A DNA stretch of 35,611 bases from Hydrogenophaga sp. (GTDB lineage Bacteria; Pseudomonadota; Gammaproteobacteria; Burkholderiales; Burkholderiaceae_C). The stretch spans positions 38,541 to 74,151 of the forward strand of contig NZ_JALHLX010000005.1 in NCBI RefSeq assembly GCF_022844385.1. The letters are read 5' to 3'. The notes below the pieces were generated by a model. The model was not told the origin of the DNA. It saw nothing but the letters and a program-made list of their open reading frames with translations, and ran no database searches. A program made the translations under genes and the position numbers. Below, one piece after another: positions 17,122 through 26,244 of the stretch; within the stretch, counting starts at the first letter, position 1; each line of letters opens with the position of its first letter.

Positions 17122-18384
17122 ATGCACCTCAACGAACTCAAGGCACTGCATGTGTCTGAAGTCCTCAAGCAGGCTGAAGCGCTTGAGATCGAAAACACCG
17201 GCCGCATGCGCAAGCAGGAGCTGATGTTCGCCATCATCAAGAAGCGCGCCAAGGGCGGTGAGCTGGTGTACGCCGACGGCGTGCTGGAAGTGCTGCCCGA
17301 CGGCTTCGGTTTCCTGCGCGCGCCGGACACCAGCTACACCGCCAGCACCGACGACATCTACATCTCGCCCAGCCAGATCCGCCGCTTCAACCTGCACACC
17401 GGCGACATGATCGAGGGCGAAGTCCGCATTCCCAAGGACGGCGAGCGCTACTTCGCGCTCAACAAGCTCGACAAGATCAACGGCCTGCCCCCCGAGGACA
17501 ACAAGCACAAGATCATGTTCGAAAACCTGACGCCGCTGTTCCCCAAGGAACAGATGCGCCTGGAACGCGACATCAAGAGCGAAGAGAACATCACCGGCCG
17601 CGTCATCGACATCATTGCGCCCATCGGTCGCGGCCAGCGCGCGCTGATCGTGGCGCCGCCCAAGAGCGGCAAGACAGTGATGATGCAGCACATTTGCCAC
17701 GCCATCGCGGCCAACCACCCCGAGGTGGAGCTCATGGTGCTGCTGGTGGACGAGCGCCCGGAAGAAGTGACCGAGATGCAGCGCACCGTGCGCGGCGAAG
17801 TCATCGCCTCCACCTTTGACGAGCCCGCTGCGCGCCACGTGCACGTGGCCGAGATGGTGATCGAGCGCGCCAAGCGCCTGGTCGAACTCGGCAAGGACGT
17901 GGTGATCATGCTGGACTCCATCACCCGCCTGGCCCGCGCCTACAACAACGTGTTGCCCTCCAGCGGCAAGGTGCTCACCGGTGGTGTGGACGCGAACGCC
18001 CTGCAACGCCCCAAGCGCTTCTTCGGTGCGGCGCGCAAGATCGAGGAAGGTGGCTCGCTCACCATCATCGCCACCGCGCTGGTCGACACCGGTTCCCGCA
18101 TGGACGAGGTGATCTTTGAAGAATTCAAGGGTACCGGCAACTGCGAAATCCACCTGGACCGCCGCCTGTACGAAAAACGCGTGTTCCCGTCGATCCAGCT
18201 CAACCGCAGCGGCACCCGCCGCGAAGAGCTGCTTCTGCAGCCCGAGATCCTGCAAAAGACCCGTATCCTGCGCCAGTTCATGTACAACATGGACGAAATC
18301 GAAGCCATGGAAATGGTGCTCAAGAGCATGAAGTCGACGAAGAACAACTCGGAGTTCTTCGACATGATGCGGCGTGGGGGCTGA
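17122..18384 (+). CDS. rho: Transcription termination factor Rho
   Basis: 420 residues from ATG 17122 (GGAG 9 bases upstream), the typical length; an in-frame extension into the leader is rejected. The N-terminal helical domain is M-H-L-N-E-L-K. The RNA-binding cold-shock-like domain contains G-F-G-F-L-R and [12 protein letters not shown]. The ATPase has Walker A A-P-P-K-S-G-K-T, Walker [13 protein letters not shown], the Q-loop segment [10 protein letters not shown], and R-loop region S-G-T-R-R-E-E. The hexameric RNA helicase ends transcripts that lack intrinsic terminators. Confidence 0.98.
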   Translation: MHLNELKALHVSEVLKQAEALEIENTGRMRKQELMFAIIKKRAKGGELVYADGVLEVLPDGFGFLRAPDTSYTASTDDIYISPSQIRRFNLHTGDMIEGEVRIPKDGERYFALNKLDKINGLPPEDNKHKIMFENLTPLFPKEQMRLERDIKSEENITGRVIDIIAPIGRGQRALIVAPPKSGKTVMMQHICHAIAANHPEVELMVLLVDERPEEVTEMQRTVRGEVIASTFDEPAARHVHVAEMVIERAKRLVELGKDVVIMLDSITRLARAYNNVLPSSGKVLTGGVDANALQRPKRFFGAARKIEEGGSLTIIATALVDTGSRMDEVIFEEFKGTGNCEIHLDRRLYEKRVFPSIQLNRSGTRREELLLQPEILQKTRILRQFMYNMDEIEAMEMVLKSMKSTKNNSEFFDMMRRGG

Positions 18385-18391
18385 CCCGGGC

Positions 18392-18475
18392 TATAATCTG
18401 CGGCTTTGCTGATTGCGACAAGTACAGGGAAATGGTTTCCCTGCGGCTGCCGCACCTGAACCTCAAGGACACGTC
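18392..18475 (+). promoter_or_regulatory. rpmE2 promoter and hairpin leader
   Basis: TATAAT at 18392-18397 is a perfect -10 just after the rho stop; the -35 is weak. The leader of about 70 bases contains a perfect 8-bp hairpin with a 3-base loop: CAGGGAAA (18425-18432) with TTTCCCTG (18436-18443). The RBS AAGGA lies about 30 bases downstream. There is no T-run after it, so it is not a terminator. Confidence 0.6.
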
Positions 18476-18742
18476 ATGAAAGACGGCATTCACCCCAACT
18501 ACCGCGAAGTCTGCTTCCAGGACCTCTCCAACGGCTTCAAATTCGTGACCCGCTCGTGCGCGAACACGAAAGAGATGATCAAGATGGAAGACGGACGCGA
18601 GCTGCCGCTGTACAAGCTGGACACCTCCAGCGAGTCGCACCCTTTCTACACCGGCACGCAGAAAAGCGTGGACAACATGGGTGGTCGTGTGGAACGTTTC
18701 CGCAACCGCTACGGCAAGACGACGACGCCCGCTGCAACGTAA
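18476..18742 (+). CDS. rpmE2: Ribosomal protein bL31, type B
   Basis: 88 residues from ATG 18476 with AAGGA 6-10 bases upstream. [16 protein letters not shown] and the [10 protein letters not shown] segment identify bL31. The C-x2-C zinc motif of the type A form is absent and the protein is longer, so this is the zinc-independent type B (YkgM-like). In organisms with both types the B form often serves under zinc limitation. Whether a type A copy exists elsewhere cannot be seen. Followed by a strong terminator. Confidence 0.95.
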   Translation: MKDGIHPNYREVCFQDLSNGFKFVTRSCANTKEMIKMEDGRELPLYKLDTSSESHPFYTGTQKSVDNMGGRVERFRNRYGKTTTPAAT

Positions 18743-18791
18743 GCAGACGGCCGGCTTGCACTCCAACGGGTGCAAGGTCCTGCACAAAAAG

Positions 18792-18820
18792 AGCAGCTGG
18801 TCTCCCGGCTGCTTTTTTTT
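18792..18820 (+). terminator. Strong intrinsic terminator after rpmE2
   Basis: AGCAGCTGG (18792-18800) pairs with CCGGCTGCT (18805-18813), with a TCTC loop and one wobble, running directly into eight T (18813-18820). Confidence 0.9.
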
Positions 18821-18870
18821 CGCCTTCTGCTTTCTCACCCCGGCTTCATGCCCCTTGTATATTCCTTGAA

Positions 18871-20598
18871 GTGAACCAGCCCACCCCCGCCATCGTGACC
18901 CAGTCGGCTGTTCGCCGCCTGCCACGGATCGCTCTCTTCCTGTTCTGCGTCGCGTATGTGCTGCCAGGCTTCCTGGGCCGCGAGCCCTGGAAAAACGCCG
19001 ATGTCTCCGCCTTTGGTGTGATGCTGGAAATGGCCTGGGGTCACGGTGGCTGGTGGAGCCCGCAGGTGCTGGGCGTGGCGGTCGAAGAAGCCGGCCCGCT
19101 GCCCTACTGGCTCGGGGCGGTTTTCATCAAGCTGCTGCCATTCTTCTCGCCCGAGTTCGCGGTGCGCATTCCCTTTGCGCTGCTGCTGGCCCTCACCCTG
19201 GTGTGCACCTGGTACACGGTTTACCACCTTGCACGCCAACCAGCGGCGCAACCCGTGGCGTTTGCCTTTGGTGGCGAGGCCAAACCCACCGACTACGCGC
19301 GTGCCCTGGCCGATGCGGGCCTGCTCGCGCTCATGGCCTGTCTGGGCCTTGCCCAGCTTTCGCACGAAACCACGCCCGATCTGGCGAGGCTCGCGCTGGT
19401 CTCGTTGCTGCTCCTGACGGCTTCTCGCATGGCCCACACGGGACAACGGCAACACCTGCGCAGCGTCGGCTTGTGGGCGCTTGCCCTGCTCGCGCTGGTC
19501 TTCAGCGGTGCGCCCTGGATCGCGGCCATGCTGGGTGGCGGCCTGCTGGTGGTCCTGTGGCACTCACGACGGCACGCCAGCGCGCCCGACACCGCCTGGC
19601 TCTCCGAGGAAGCGCCTTCGAAGCGTGACCCCTTGATCTGGGCGGCCGTGCTGCTGGTGCTGATCCTGGGGCTGTCGGCACTGGCGGGGCAGGTGCCGGT
19701 GCCGGCCCTGCAAACCGCGCTGGCCCAGGTGCAGTGGCAGAGCTGGGGCAAGCTGCTGGTCTGGTTCACCTGGCCGGCGTGGCCGCTGGTGCTCTGGACG
19801 CTGTGGCGCTGGCGCCATCAACTGCTGCGGCCCCACGTCGCCTTGCCCTTGTGGGCGGCCCTGGTGAGCGTGGTGGACAGTGCGCTCTCACCCGAACGCG
19901 ACCGTGCCCTGCTGCTGGCCCTGCCCGCGCTCGCGGCACTCGCCGCCTTTGCACTGCCCACCTTGCGGCGCAGCGTGTCTGCCCTCGTGGACTGGTTCAC
20001 CCTGCTCTTTTTCTCGGGCTGCGCGCTGGTCATCTGGGTGATCTGGTTCGCCATGCAGACCGGCGTGCCCGCCAAGCCGGCAGCCAATGTGGCCAAGCTC
20101 GCGCCGGGCTTCGTGCCCGAGTTCTCGCTGTGGTTGTTCCTGGCGGGAGCGGTGGCCACCGGTGCATGGCTGTGGCTCGTCGCGTGGCGGGTGGGCAAAC
20201 ACCGCCAGGCACTGTGGAAGAGCCTGGTGTTGCCCGCCGCAGGCAGCACCTTGTGCTGGTTGTTGCTCATGACGCTGTGGCTGCCCCTGCTGGACTTCGG
20301 TCGCAGCTACGGCCCGGTGTCTCGGCGCATCGCCACCCTGGTGCCGGCGCAAGGCTGCGTGGTGGTAGATGGCTTGAGCCAGGCGCAGATTGCGGCGTTG
20401 CAGTACCACGGTGCACTGACACTGGTGCGCAGCGGTGGCAACGCAGGGTCCGATTGCCAAAGCATGGTGGTGGCCCCCGCGAGCCAGGCCTCGCTGCACC
20501 AACGCGTTGAACTCACCCACTGGGCGTTCAAGTCCACGGTCAGCCGCCTGACCGACAGCAAGGAAAGCCTGCTGGTCTACCAGCGCGTGGGCAACTGA
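18871..20598 (+). CDS. Polytopic membrane protein, GT-C (ArnT/PMT-like) glycosyltransferase family
   Basis: 575 residues from a GTG at 18871; a second in-frame GTG at 18895 is an equal candidate, and no good ribosome-binding site is seen. About 11-12 hydrophobic helices are visible, starting with I-A-L-F-L-F-C-V-A-Y-V-L-P. Right after the first helix comes G-R-E-P-W-K-N-A-D, where ArnT-like GT-C enzymes carry their conserved acidic motif in the first periplasmic loop; here the position reads N-A-D rather than D-E. A C-terminal soluble domain of about 90 residues follows. GT-C enzymes transfer sugars from polyprenyl phosphates. The acceptor is unknown. It converges on phoR with 7 bases between stops. 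Confidence 0.75.
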   Translation: MNQPTPAIVTQSAVRRLPRIALFLFCVAYVLPGFLGREPWKNADVSAFGVMLEMAWGHGGWWSPQVLGVAVEEAGPLPYWLGAVFIKLLPFFSPEFAVRIPFALLLALTLVCTWYTVYHLARQPAAQPVAFAFGGEAKPTDYARALADAGLLALMACLGLAQLSHETTPDLARLALVSLLLLTASRMAHTGQRQHLRSVGLWALALLALVFSGAPWIAAMLGGGLLVVLWHSRRHASAPDTAWLSEEAPSKRDPLIWAAVLLVLILGLSALAGQVPVPALQTALAQVQWQSWGKLLVWFTWPAWPLVLWTLWRWRHQLLRPHVALPLWAALVSVVDSALSPERDRALLLALPALAALAAFALPTLRRSVSALVDWFTLLFFSGCALVIWVIWFAMQTGVPAKPAANVAKLAPGFVPEFSLWLFLAGAVATGAWLWLVAWRVGKHRQALWKSLVLPAAGSTLCWLLLMTLWLPLLDFGRSYGPVSRRIATLVPAQGCVVVDGLSQAQIAALQYHGALTLVRSGGNAGSDCQSMVVAPASQASLHQRVELTHWAFKSTVSRLTDSKESLLVYQRVGN

Positions 20599-20605
20599 AA
20601 TCGCC

Positions 20606-21925
20606 TCAGCCAGTCACGCGCTCGCGCACCCGGTTGGGCGGCAGGGCGATGGCAAAGCGCGATCCTTCGCCGATCGTGCTCTCGGCATCGATGTGGCCGC
20701 CATGGCGCTGCGCCACGTGTTTCACGATTGCCAGCCCCAAGCCGGTGCCGCCAGTCTCCCGTGAGCGGCTGCGGTCCACACGGTAGAAGCGCTCGGTCAG
20801 ACGCGGCAGGTGCTCTGCAGCAATGCCGGGGCCGGTGTCCTTCACAAAAAACTCCGCCCAACCATCGCTGCGCAAACGCCAGCCGGTCTGGATGAGTCCA
20901 CCACCCGGCGTGTAGCGCACGGCGTTGCTGAGCAGGTTGGACATTGCGCTGAGCAGTTCGGTCTTGGCGCCCGACACCCAGATGGCGGGTCCCGGCACCG
21001 GTTCGATGCGGTGCTGCGTCGTCGAGATCGCCTCGGTCAGACCCCGGGCTTCCTGCACCACGTGCGTGAGCAGCTCGTCGCCATCGATCCACTCACCCGG
21101 GCCGGGCGCGGGGCTGCCTTCCAGCCGCGAGAGGGTGAGCAAATCACTCACCAGCGTCTGCATGCGGTGCGCCTGTTGGCTCATGAGGCCGAGGTAACGC
21201 GTGCGGTCGGCCTCTTCCAGCGGGATGCTCTGCATGGTTTCCACAAAGCCGCTGAGAACGGTGAGCGGCGTGCGGATCTCGTGCGACACATTGGCCACGA
21301 AATCACGGCGCATGGTCTCGGCCAGCTGCACCGCAGTCACGTCGCGCGTGAGCATGAGCTTGCGCTTCTTGCCGTAAGGGTGGATCTGCAGCGAGATTTT
21401 GGATGGCTGGGATGGGCGCGGGCCCACCCCGTCGATCTGGATCTCGTGATTGAACTCACCGCCCGCCAGATACGCGGTGAACGCCGGGTTGCGCACCATG
21501 TTGCGCACGTACTGACCCAGGTCGCGCTGCGGGTCGAAGCCCAGGTGGTTGGCCGCCGTGAGGTTGGACCATTCGATGCGACCGGCTGAATCTAGCAGTA
21601 CCACGCCGTTGGGTGAGGCCTGAATGGCGGCCAGAAAGTCCTCCAGCCGGGCGTCGCTGTTCTGCGCCTTCTTCTCCAGCTTCTTGATCAGCTTGCGGGC
21701 CCGGTCCAGCATCTCGCCCCAGGCGCCCGAGAGTCGGGGCTGGCGGGTGACGTCTGCCTTGTTGAGCCAGCGCAGGAAACTGCGAGCGCGCAGCCCGTCA
21801 ATGATGGACCAGATGAACGCGCCAACCAGCGCGCCCGCAAATGTCCATCCCGGCGAATCCTGCGTCCAGCCCAGCACTGCTCCCAGTGCCACGAGCAGAA
21901 GCAGCTCGATCGCACGCCGGGTCAT
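20606..21925 (-). CDS. phoR: Phosphate regulon sensor histidine kinase PhoR
   Basis: 439 residues. Two N-terminal transmembrane helices (about 5-21 and 28-44) with almost no periplasmic loop, as in PhoR. A linker helix rich in Lys leads to a PAS domain (about 95-195; A-I-Q-A-S-P-N-G-V-V-L-L-D). The H-box F-V-A-N-V-S-H-E-I-R-T-P-L carries His215. The catalytic domain has N-L-L-S-N-A-V-R-Y-T-P, D-T-G-P-G-I and G-G-T-G-L-G-L-A-I-V-K-H. It phosphorylates PhoB when Pst signals low phosphate through PhoU. The ATG overlaps the phoB stop (ATGA). Last gene of the pst-pho operon. Confidence 0.96.
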   Translation of the reverse strand: MTRRAIELLLLVALGAVLGWTQDSPGWTFAGALVGAFIWSIIDGLRARSFLRWLNKADVTRQPRLSGAWGEMLDRARKLIKKLEKKAQNSDARLEDFLAAIQASPNGVVLLDSAGRIEWSNLTAANHLGFDPQRDLGQYVRNMVRNPAFTAYLAGGEFNHEIQIDGVGPRPSQPSKISLQIHPYGKKRKLMLTRDVTAVQLAETMRRDFVANVSHEIRTPLTVLSGFVETMQSIPLEEADRTRYLGLMSQQAHRMQTLVSDLLTLSRLEGSPAPGPGEWIDGDELLTHVVQEARGLTEAISTTQHRIEPVPGPAIWVSGAKTELLSAMSNLLSNAVRYTPGGGLIQTGWRLRSDGWAEFFVKDTGPGIAAEHLPRLTERFYRVDRSRSRETGGTGLGLAIVKHVAQRHGGHIDAESTIGEGSRFAIALPPNRVRERVTG

Positions 21926-22653
21926 GTGGTGGAAATGGGGGTGTCTTGCGCCGGTCGCCCGGTGTTGTTCATTGAAGTGAGCCGGTAGCCGGCACCACGC
22001 ACCGTTTCGATCATGCCCGAGGCCTCACCCAGTGATTCCCTCAATCGTTTGACATGCACATCCACGGTTCGCTCCTCGATGAAAACATGGTCTCCCCAGA
22101 CCTTGTCGAGCAGCGTACCACGGGTGTGCACCCGCTCTGCGTGCTTCATGAGGTAGTGCAGCAGCTTGAATTCGGTCGGCCCGACCTTGAGTTCGGTGCC
22201 GCGAAACGTGATGCGGTAGGTAGCCGCATCCAGCGACAGTTCACCCACCTGCACCGAGTCGTTGACGATCTCGGGCGCGCGCCGGCGCAACACAGCGCGG
22301 ATGCGAGCCAGCAGCTCCTGGGTGGAAAACGGTTTGGTGATGTAGTCGTCCGCGCCAGCGTCGAGTCCCTGCACCTTGTCGTTCTCGTCGCTGCGCGCGG
22401 TGAGCATGAGGATGGGGATGGTCTTGGTGCGCTCGTTCTTGCGCCAGGCGCGGGCCAGCGAGGCGCCGCTTTCACCGGGCAACATCCAGTCGAGCAGGAT
22501 CACGTCGGGCAGCACGGCATCCACCTCGCGCTGGGCGGCCGCACCGTCGAACACGACGGTGGGCGCAAAGCCGTTGTGCCGCAAGTTGACGGCGATCAAC
22601 TCGGCGATGGACGGCTCATCCTCCACCACCAGAACGCGTGGAAGCTTTCTCAT
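21922..22653 (-). CDS. phoB: Phosphate regulon response regulator PhoB
   Basis: 243 residues. The receiver domain has the acidic pair E-D-E near residue 11, phosphoacceptor Asp55 (I-L-L-D-W-M-L-P), T in L-M-L-T-A-R and K in I-T-K-P-F-S. The winged helix C-terminus contains L-L-H-Y-L-M-K-H, V-W-G-D-H-V-F-I-E-E-R-T-V-D-V-H-V-K-R-L-R, typical of the OmpR/PhoB class, then a short non-conserved tail. It binds Pho boxes made of two 7-base half-sites spaced 11 bases; such sites lie before pstS, ppk1 and the RHH gene here. Its start overlaps the phoU stop and its stop overlaps the phoR start, both as ATGA. Confidence 0.97.
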   Translation of the reverse strand: MRKLPRVLVVEDEPSIAELIAVNLRHNGFAPTVVFDGAAAQREVDAVLPDVILLDWMLPGESGASLARAWRKNERTKTIPILMLTARSDENDKVQGLDAGADDYITKPFSTQELLARIRAVLRRRAPEIVNDSVQVGELSLDAATYRITFRGTELKVGPTEFKLLHYLMKHAERVHTRGTLLDKVWGDHVFIEERTVDVHVKRLRESLGEASGMIETVRGAGYRLTSMNNTGRPAQDTPISTT

Positions 22654-23351
22654 CCGACGACCGACTCCACCTGAGACATGGGCGTGTGGCGAACGTCTTC
22701 ACCCTTGACGATGAAGATGATCTGCTCCGCGATGTTCTTGGCGTGATCACCCACACGTTCGATCGATTTGGCGAGAAACAGCAGATCAAGGCTGGGCGAG
22801 ATCGTGCGGGGGTCTTCCATCATGTAGGTGATGAGTTTGCGCAGGAAACCGTTGTACTCGTCATCGATCTGGTGATCCTCCTTGATGATCGTCACCGCCA
22901 TGGTGGTGTCCAGCCGGGCGAACGAGTCGAGGGTCTTGCGCAGCATGTTGGCCGCCAGGTCGGCCGCCAGGCGCAACTCTGAGGTGGGCAGATTCCGGGG
23001 CGTTCCAGCCTCGATGATGGACTTGACCATACGGGCGATGCGAGCGACTTCGTCACCTGCACGCTCCAGGTTTTGCGTGGTGCGCGAGATCGCCATGAGA
23101 AAACGCAAGTCGCGTGCGGTGGGCTGGCGTCTGCCGATCGTGGAAATGATCTCCTGGTCGATGCTCAGCTCCATCTGGTTGATGCGCCGCTCGGTTTCAA
23201 TCACTTGCTCGGCGGTCTCGGCGCTCATGTGCACAAGGGCATAGATGGCCTGATGAAGCTGGGATTCAACCAGTCCACCCATTTCCAGCACATGGCTGGA
23301 GATGGAGTTGAGCTCGGCGTCGAACTGGCTGGAGAGGTGTTTGTCGCTCAT
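22650..23351 (-). CDS. phoU: Phosphate signalling protein PhoU
   Basis: 233 residues from ATG 23351, giving the usual M-S-D-K-H-L-S-S-Q-F-D start; an upstream in-frame stretch across the intergenic gap is not conserved. Two three-helix PhoU repeats each carry the metal-binding motif: E-R-A-G-D-E-V-A-R-I-A in the first and E-R-V-G-D-H-A-K-N-I-A in the second. It links the Pst transporter to PhoR and keeps the Pho regulon off when phosphate is plentiful. It lies 22 bases after pstB and overlaps phoB by four bases. Confidence 0.97.
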   Translation of the reverse strand: MSDKHLSSQFDAELNSISSHVLEMGGLVESQLHQAIYALVHMSAETAEQVIETERRINQMELSIDQEIISTIGRRQPTARDLRFLMAISRTTQNLERAGDEVARIARMVKSIIEAGTPRNLPTSELRLAADLAANMLRKTLDSFARLDTTMAVTIIKEDHQIDDEYNGFLRKLITYMMEDPRTISPSLDLLFLAKSIERVGDHAKNIAEQIIFIVKGEDVRHTPMSQVESVVG

Positions 23352-23373
23352 GTCTGGGTTCCCTGTTGCCGGT

Positions 23374-24195
23374 TCAGCCGAAGCGACCGGTGATGTAGTC
23401 CTCGGTCGCCGTCTGGGTCGGCTTGAAAAAGATCTGTTCGGTGGCACCGAATTCAACCAGCTCGCCCAGGTACATGTAGGCGGTGAAGTCGCTGCAACGC
23501 GCGGCCTGCTGCATGTTGTGCGTGACGATGGCGATGGTGTAGTCGCTTTTGAGCTCGTGTACCAGTTCTTCGACCTTGCCGGTGGAAATGGGATCCAGTG
23601 CCGAGGTCGGTTCGTCGAGCAGCAACACCGAAGGCTTCACGGCCACGCTGCGTGCAATGCACAGACGCTGCTGTTGGCCGCCCGAGAGTGACAGGCCGTT
23701 CTGGTTGAGCTTGTCCTTGACCTCTTTCCACAGGGCGGCCTTGCTCAGCGCCCATTCCACTCGGTCGTCCATCTCACTCTTGGAGAGGTTTTCGTACAGA
23801 CGGACCCCGAAAGCGATGTTGTCGTAGATCGACATCGGAAACGGCGTGGGCTTCTGGAACACCATGCCGATGCGCGCGCGCAGCAGGTTGAGGTCCTGCT
23901 TGGGGTCGAGGATGTTCTGGCCGTAGAAGTTGATCTGCCCCTCCGCGCGCTGCCCCGGGTACAGGCTGTACATGCGGTTCAGCGTGCGCAGCAGGGTGGA
24001 CTTGCCGCAGCCCGACGGCCCGATGAAGGCGGTGACCCGCTTTTCCTGGATGTCCAGCGTCACATCCTTCAGGCCCTGGAACTTGCCGTAGTAAAAATTG
24101 AGGTCGCGCACCTCGATGGCGTTGCGCACCTCGCCCACCTGCTCGGTCTTGGTGGCGAAGTTGGAGGGTTTGATCGCGAAAGCGGATTCAGACAT
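23374..24195 (-). CDS. pstB: Phosphate ABC transporter ATP-binding protein PstB
   Basis: 273 residues. Walker [11 protein letters not shown]-loop [11 protein letters not shown], the signature L-S-G-G-Q-Q-Q-R, Walker [13 protein letters not shown] and the H-loop I-V-T-H-N-M-Q-Q-A. The [12 protein letters not shown] segment and the E-F-G-A-T-E-Q-I-F end are specific to PstB. It powers high-affinity phosphate import with PstA and PstC at the inner membrane. Confidence 0.98.
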   Translation of the reverse strand: MSESAFAIKPSNFATKTEQVGEVRNAIEVRDLNFYYGKFQGLKDVTLDIQEKRVTAFIGPSGCGKSTLLRTLNRMYSLYPGQRAEGQINFYGQNILDPKQDLNLLRARIGMVFQKPTPFPMSIYDNIAFGVRLYENLSKSEMDDRVEWALSKAALWKEVKDKLNQNGLSLSGGQQQRLCIARSVAVKPSVLLLDEPTSALDPISTGKVEELVHELKSDYTIAIVTHNMQQAARCSDFTAYMYLGELVEFGATEQIFFKPTQTATEDYITGRFG

Positions 24196-24241
24196 TTCTT
24201 TTTCCTTGACGGTATTCGTGGGAGCTCAGGGCTGCGGCGGC

Positions 24242-25096
24242 TCAGACTTTGACTTTTTCGCGGAAGAACACACGGGCCAGGATGTTGAGCACCAGCACGG
24301 TCATGGTGATGATCAGCGCGCCACTCCAGGCCAGGCGGATCCAGTTGTCGTAAGGGCTGAGCGCGAACTGGAAGATGACGACCGGCAGGTTGGCCATGGG
24401 GCCGCCCATGTCGGTGCTGAAGAACTGGTTGTTGAGCGCGGTGAACAGCAGCGGCGCCGTTTCACCGGCGATGCGTGCGATCGCGAGCAGCAGACCGGTG
24501 ATGACCCCGCTTTTCGCTGCGCGCAGCGTCACCATGGTGGCCACTTTCCAGCGTGGCGCACCCAGGGCAAATGCCGCCTCGCGCAGGCTGCCCGGCACAA
24601 GGCGCAACATGTTCTCGGTGGTCCGCACGACCACCGGCACGGCGATCAGAGACAGCGCCAAGCTGCCCGCGTACCCGGAAAAGTTGCCCACGGTGGCCAC
24701 CGCAATGGCGTACACGAACAGGCCCAGCACGATGGACGGTGCCGACAGCATGATGTCGGTGACGAATCGCGTGACTTCAGCGGTCTTGCTGGTGTCGCCA
24801 TATTCGGCCAGGTACACGCCCGCCAGAATGCCGATGGGCGTGGACACCAACACCGCCAAACCCACGATCATCAAGCTGCCCAGCAAGGCGTTGCGAAGTC
24901 CGCCGCCCTCGGTGCCCGGTGCGGGCGTATCGGCGGTGAAGATGTTGCTGTCCAGGCCCGCAATGCCGTTGGAGAACAGCACCCACAGGATCCAGAGCAG
25001 CACCGTCAGGCCCAGTGCCATGGCGGACATTGAAAGCGTCAGACCGAACCAGTTCGCGCGGCGGCGGCTGGCGTACAGGGATTGATTCATTTCCAT
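24242..25096 (-). CDS. pstA: Phosphate ABC transporter permease PstA
   Basis: 284 residues from ATG 25096; a second ATG two codons later is possible. About six transmembrane helices. The permease coupling segment is visible as [15 protein letters not shown], the EAA-type loop that docks on Pst[17 protein letters not shown] is typical of PstA. It forms the phosphate channel with PstC. The gene follows pstC by 24 bases. Confidence 0.97.
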   Translation of the reverse strand: MEMNQSLYASRRRANWFGLTLSMSAMALGLTVLLWILWVLFSNGIAGLDSNIFTADTPAPGTEGGGLRNALLGSLMIVGLAVLVSTPIGILAGVYLAEYGDTSKTAEVTRFVTDIMLSAPSIVLGLFVYAIAVATVGNFSGYAGSLALSLIAVPVVVRTTENMLRLVPGSLREAAFALGAPRWKVATMVTLRAAKSGVITGLLLAIARIAGETAPLLFTALNNQFFSTDMGGPMANLPVVIFQFALSPYDNWIRLAWSGALIITMTVLVLNILARVFFREKVKV

Positions 25097-25120
25097 GATC
25101 GTTCTCGTTGTCTTTTTGGC

Positions 25121-26146
25121 TCAATTGCCCTTGGCCCGCTCGGCCCGGATGATCATCCACTTGGCCAGTGCCAGCACCACGAAGGTGATGCAGAACAGCA
25201 GGAAGCCCAAGGCGAACAAGGTGTTGAAATGCAGGCCCTCGGCCTCACCGAACTCGTTGGCCAGCACCGACGCGATGGACGTGCCTGGAGAAAACAGTGA
25301 AGTCGGCATGCGGTTGGCGTTGCCGATCACGAAGGTGACCGCCATGGTTTCGCCCAGCGCCCGGCCCAGACCCAGCATGATCCCGCCGACGACACCTTTC
25401 TGCGTGTAGGGCAGCACCACCTTGCCAACCACCTCCCAGGTGGTGCAGCCCAGCCCGTAAGCCGACTCACGAAGGATGGGAGGCGTGATCTCGAACACGT
25501 CGCGCATCACCGCAGCGATGAAGGGCAGCACCATGAAAGCCAGGATGATGCCAGCGGCCATGATGCCCAGGCCGTTGGTGGCACCACCAAACAACCAGCC
25601 CACCAGCGGCAAACCACCCAGCACCTGCTGCAAGGGCACCTGCATGTAGTCGGCAAAGATGGGCGCAAAGACAAACAGGCCGAACATGCCATAAATGATG
25701 GACGGAACGGCGGCCAACAGTTCAATGGCCGTGCCCAGTGGGCGACGCAGCCAGACCGGGCAGGTTTCGGTGAGGAACACCGCGATGCCGAAGGCCAGCG
25801 GAACCGCGATCACCATGGCAATGCTTGCGCTGAGCAGCGTGCCGACAATGGAAATGGCCGCGCCGTACTCTTCGTTGACGATGTCCCACTCAATGGTGGT
25901 GACAAAAGCCAGGCCGAACCTCGAGAAGGTGGGCCAGGCGTTGTAGAAAAGCGAGACGATGATGCCCACCAGGGCAATCAACACCAGCAAAGAAAAGGTT
26001 TGCGTGAGGCGGTGGAAGACAAGGTCCTGGACATGGGCACGTCTGGCAATGACGCGCATGGAAGCGTCGTCGCGCTGATCGGAACCGCCGCTGCTGAAAG
26101 TGGAACTGGACATGGTGCTGTCTGCGCTTGTTGTTGTGGTGTTCAT
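25121..26146 (-). CDS. pstC: Phosphate ABC transporter permease PstC
   Basis: 341 residues from ATG 26146, which has a very strong ribosome-binding site (GGAGGGG about 6 bases upstream on the minus strand). After a Ser/Thr-rich cytoplasmic start come about six to seven transmembrane helices. The PstB-docking loop reads [27 protein letters not shown] is the conserved PstC motif. The strong ribosome site may offset the attenuator between pstS and pstC. Confidence 0.97.
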   Translation of the reverse strand: MNTTTTSADSTMSSSTFSSGGSDQRDDASMRVIARRAHVQDLVFHRLTQTFSLLVLIALVGIIVSLFYNAWPTFSRFGLAFVTTIEWDIVNEEYGAAISIVGTLLSASIAMVIAVPLAFGIAVFLTETCPVWLRRPLGTAIELLAAVPSIIYGMFGLFVFAPIFADYMQVPLQQVLGGLPLVGWLFGGATNGLGIMAAGIILAFMVLPFIAAVMRDVFEITPPILRESAYGLGCTTWEVVGKVVLPYTQKGVVGGIMLGLGRALGETMAVTFVIGNANRMPTSLFSPGTSIASVLANEFGEAEGLHFNTLFALGFLLFCITFVVLALAKWMIIRAERAKGN

Positions 26147-26185
26147 GGAATCCCCTCCGGACTCATGTGACAGACATTGAACTGC

Positions 26186-26219
26186 AAAAACCCACCGGCC
26201 GGCGAGTGCCCGCCGATGG
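26186..26219 (-). terminator. Attenuator-like hairpin between pstS and pstC
   Basis: On the minus strand CCATCGGC (26219-26212) pairs with GCCGGTGG (26199-26192), one wobble, loop of 12 that can itself fold, then G and TTTTT (26190-26186). Partial termination here would give more PstS than permease, the stoichiometry known for ABC importers. Confidence 0.6.
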
Positions 26220-26244
26220 ATTTGCTCAGGCATTCAGCCGGGGA

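Noticed and set aside
17041-18255. 404-codon minus-strand frame opposite rho
   Set aside because: Shadow of the highly conserved rho coding sequence.
26165-26175. CTGTCAC on the minus strand just before pstC
   Set aside because: A single half-site with no partner at 11 bases in either direction; pstC is inside the operon.
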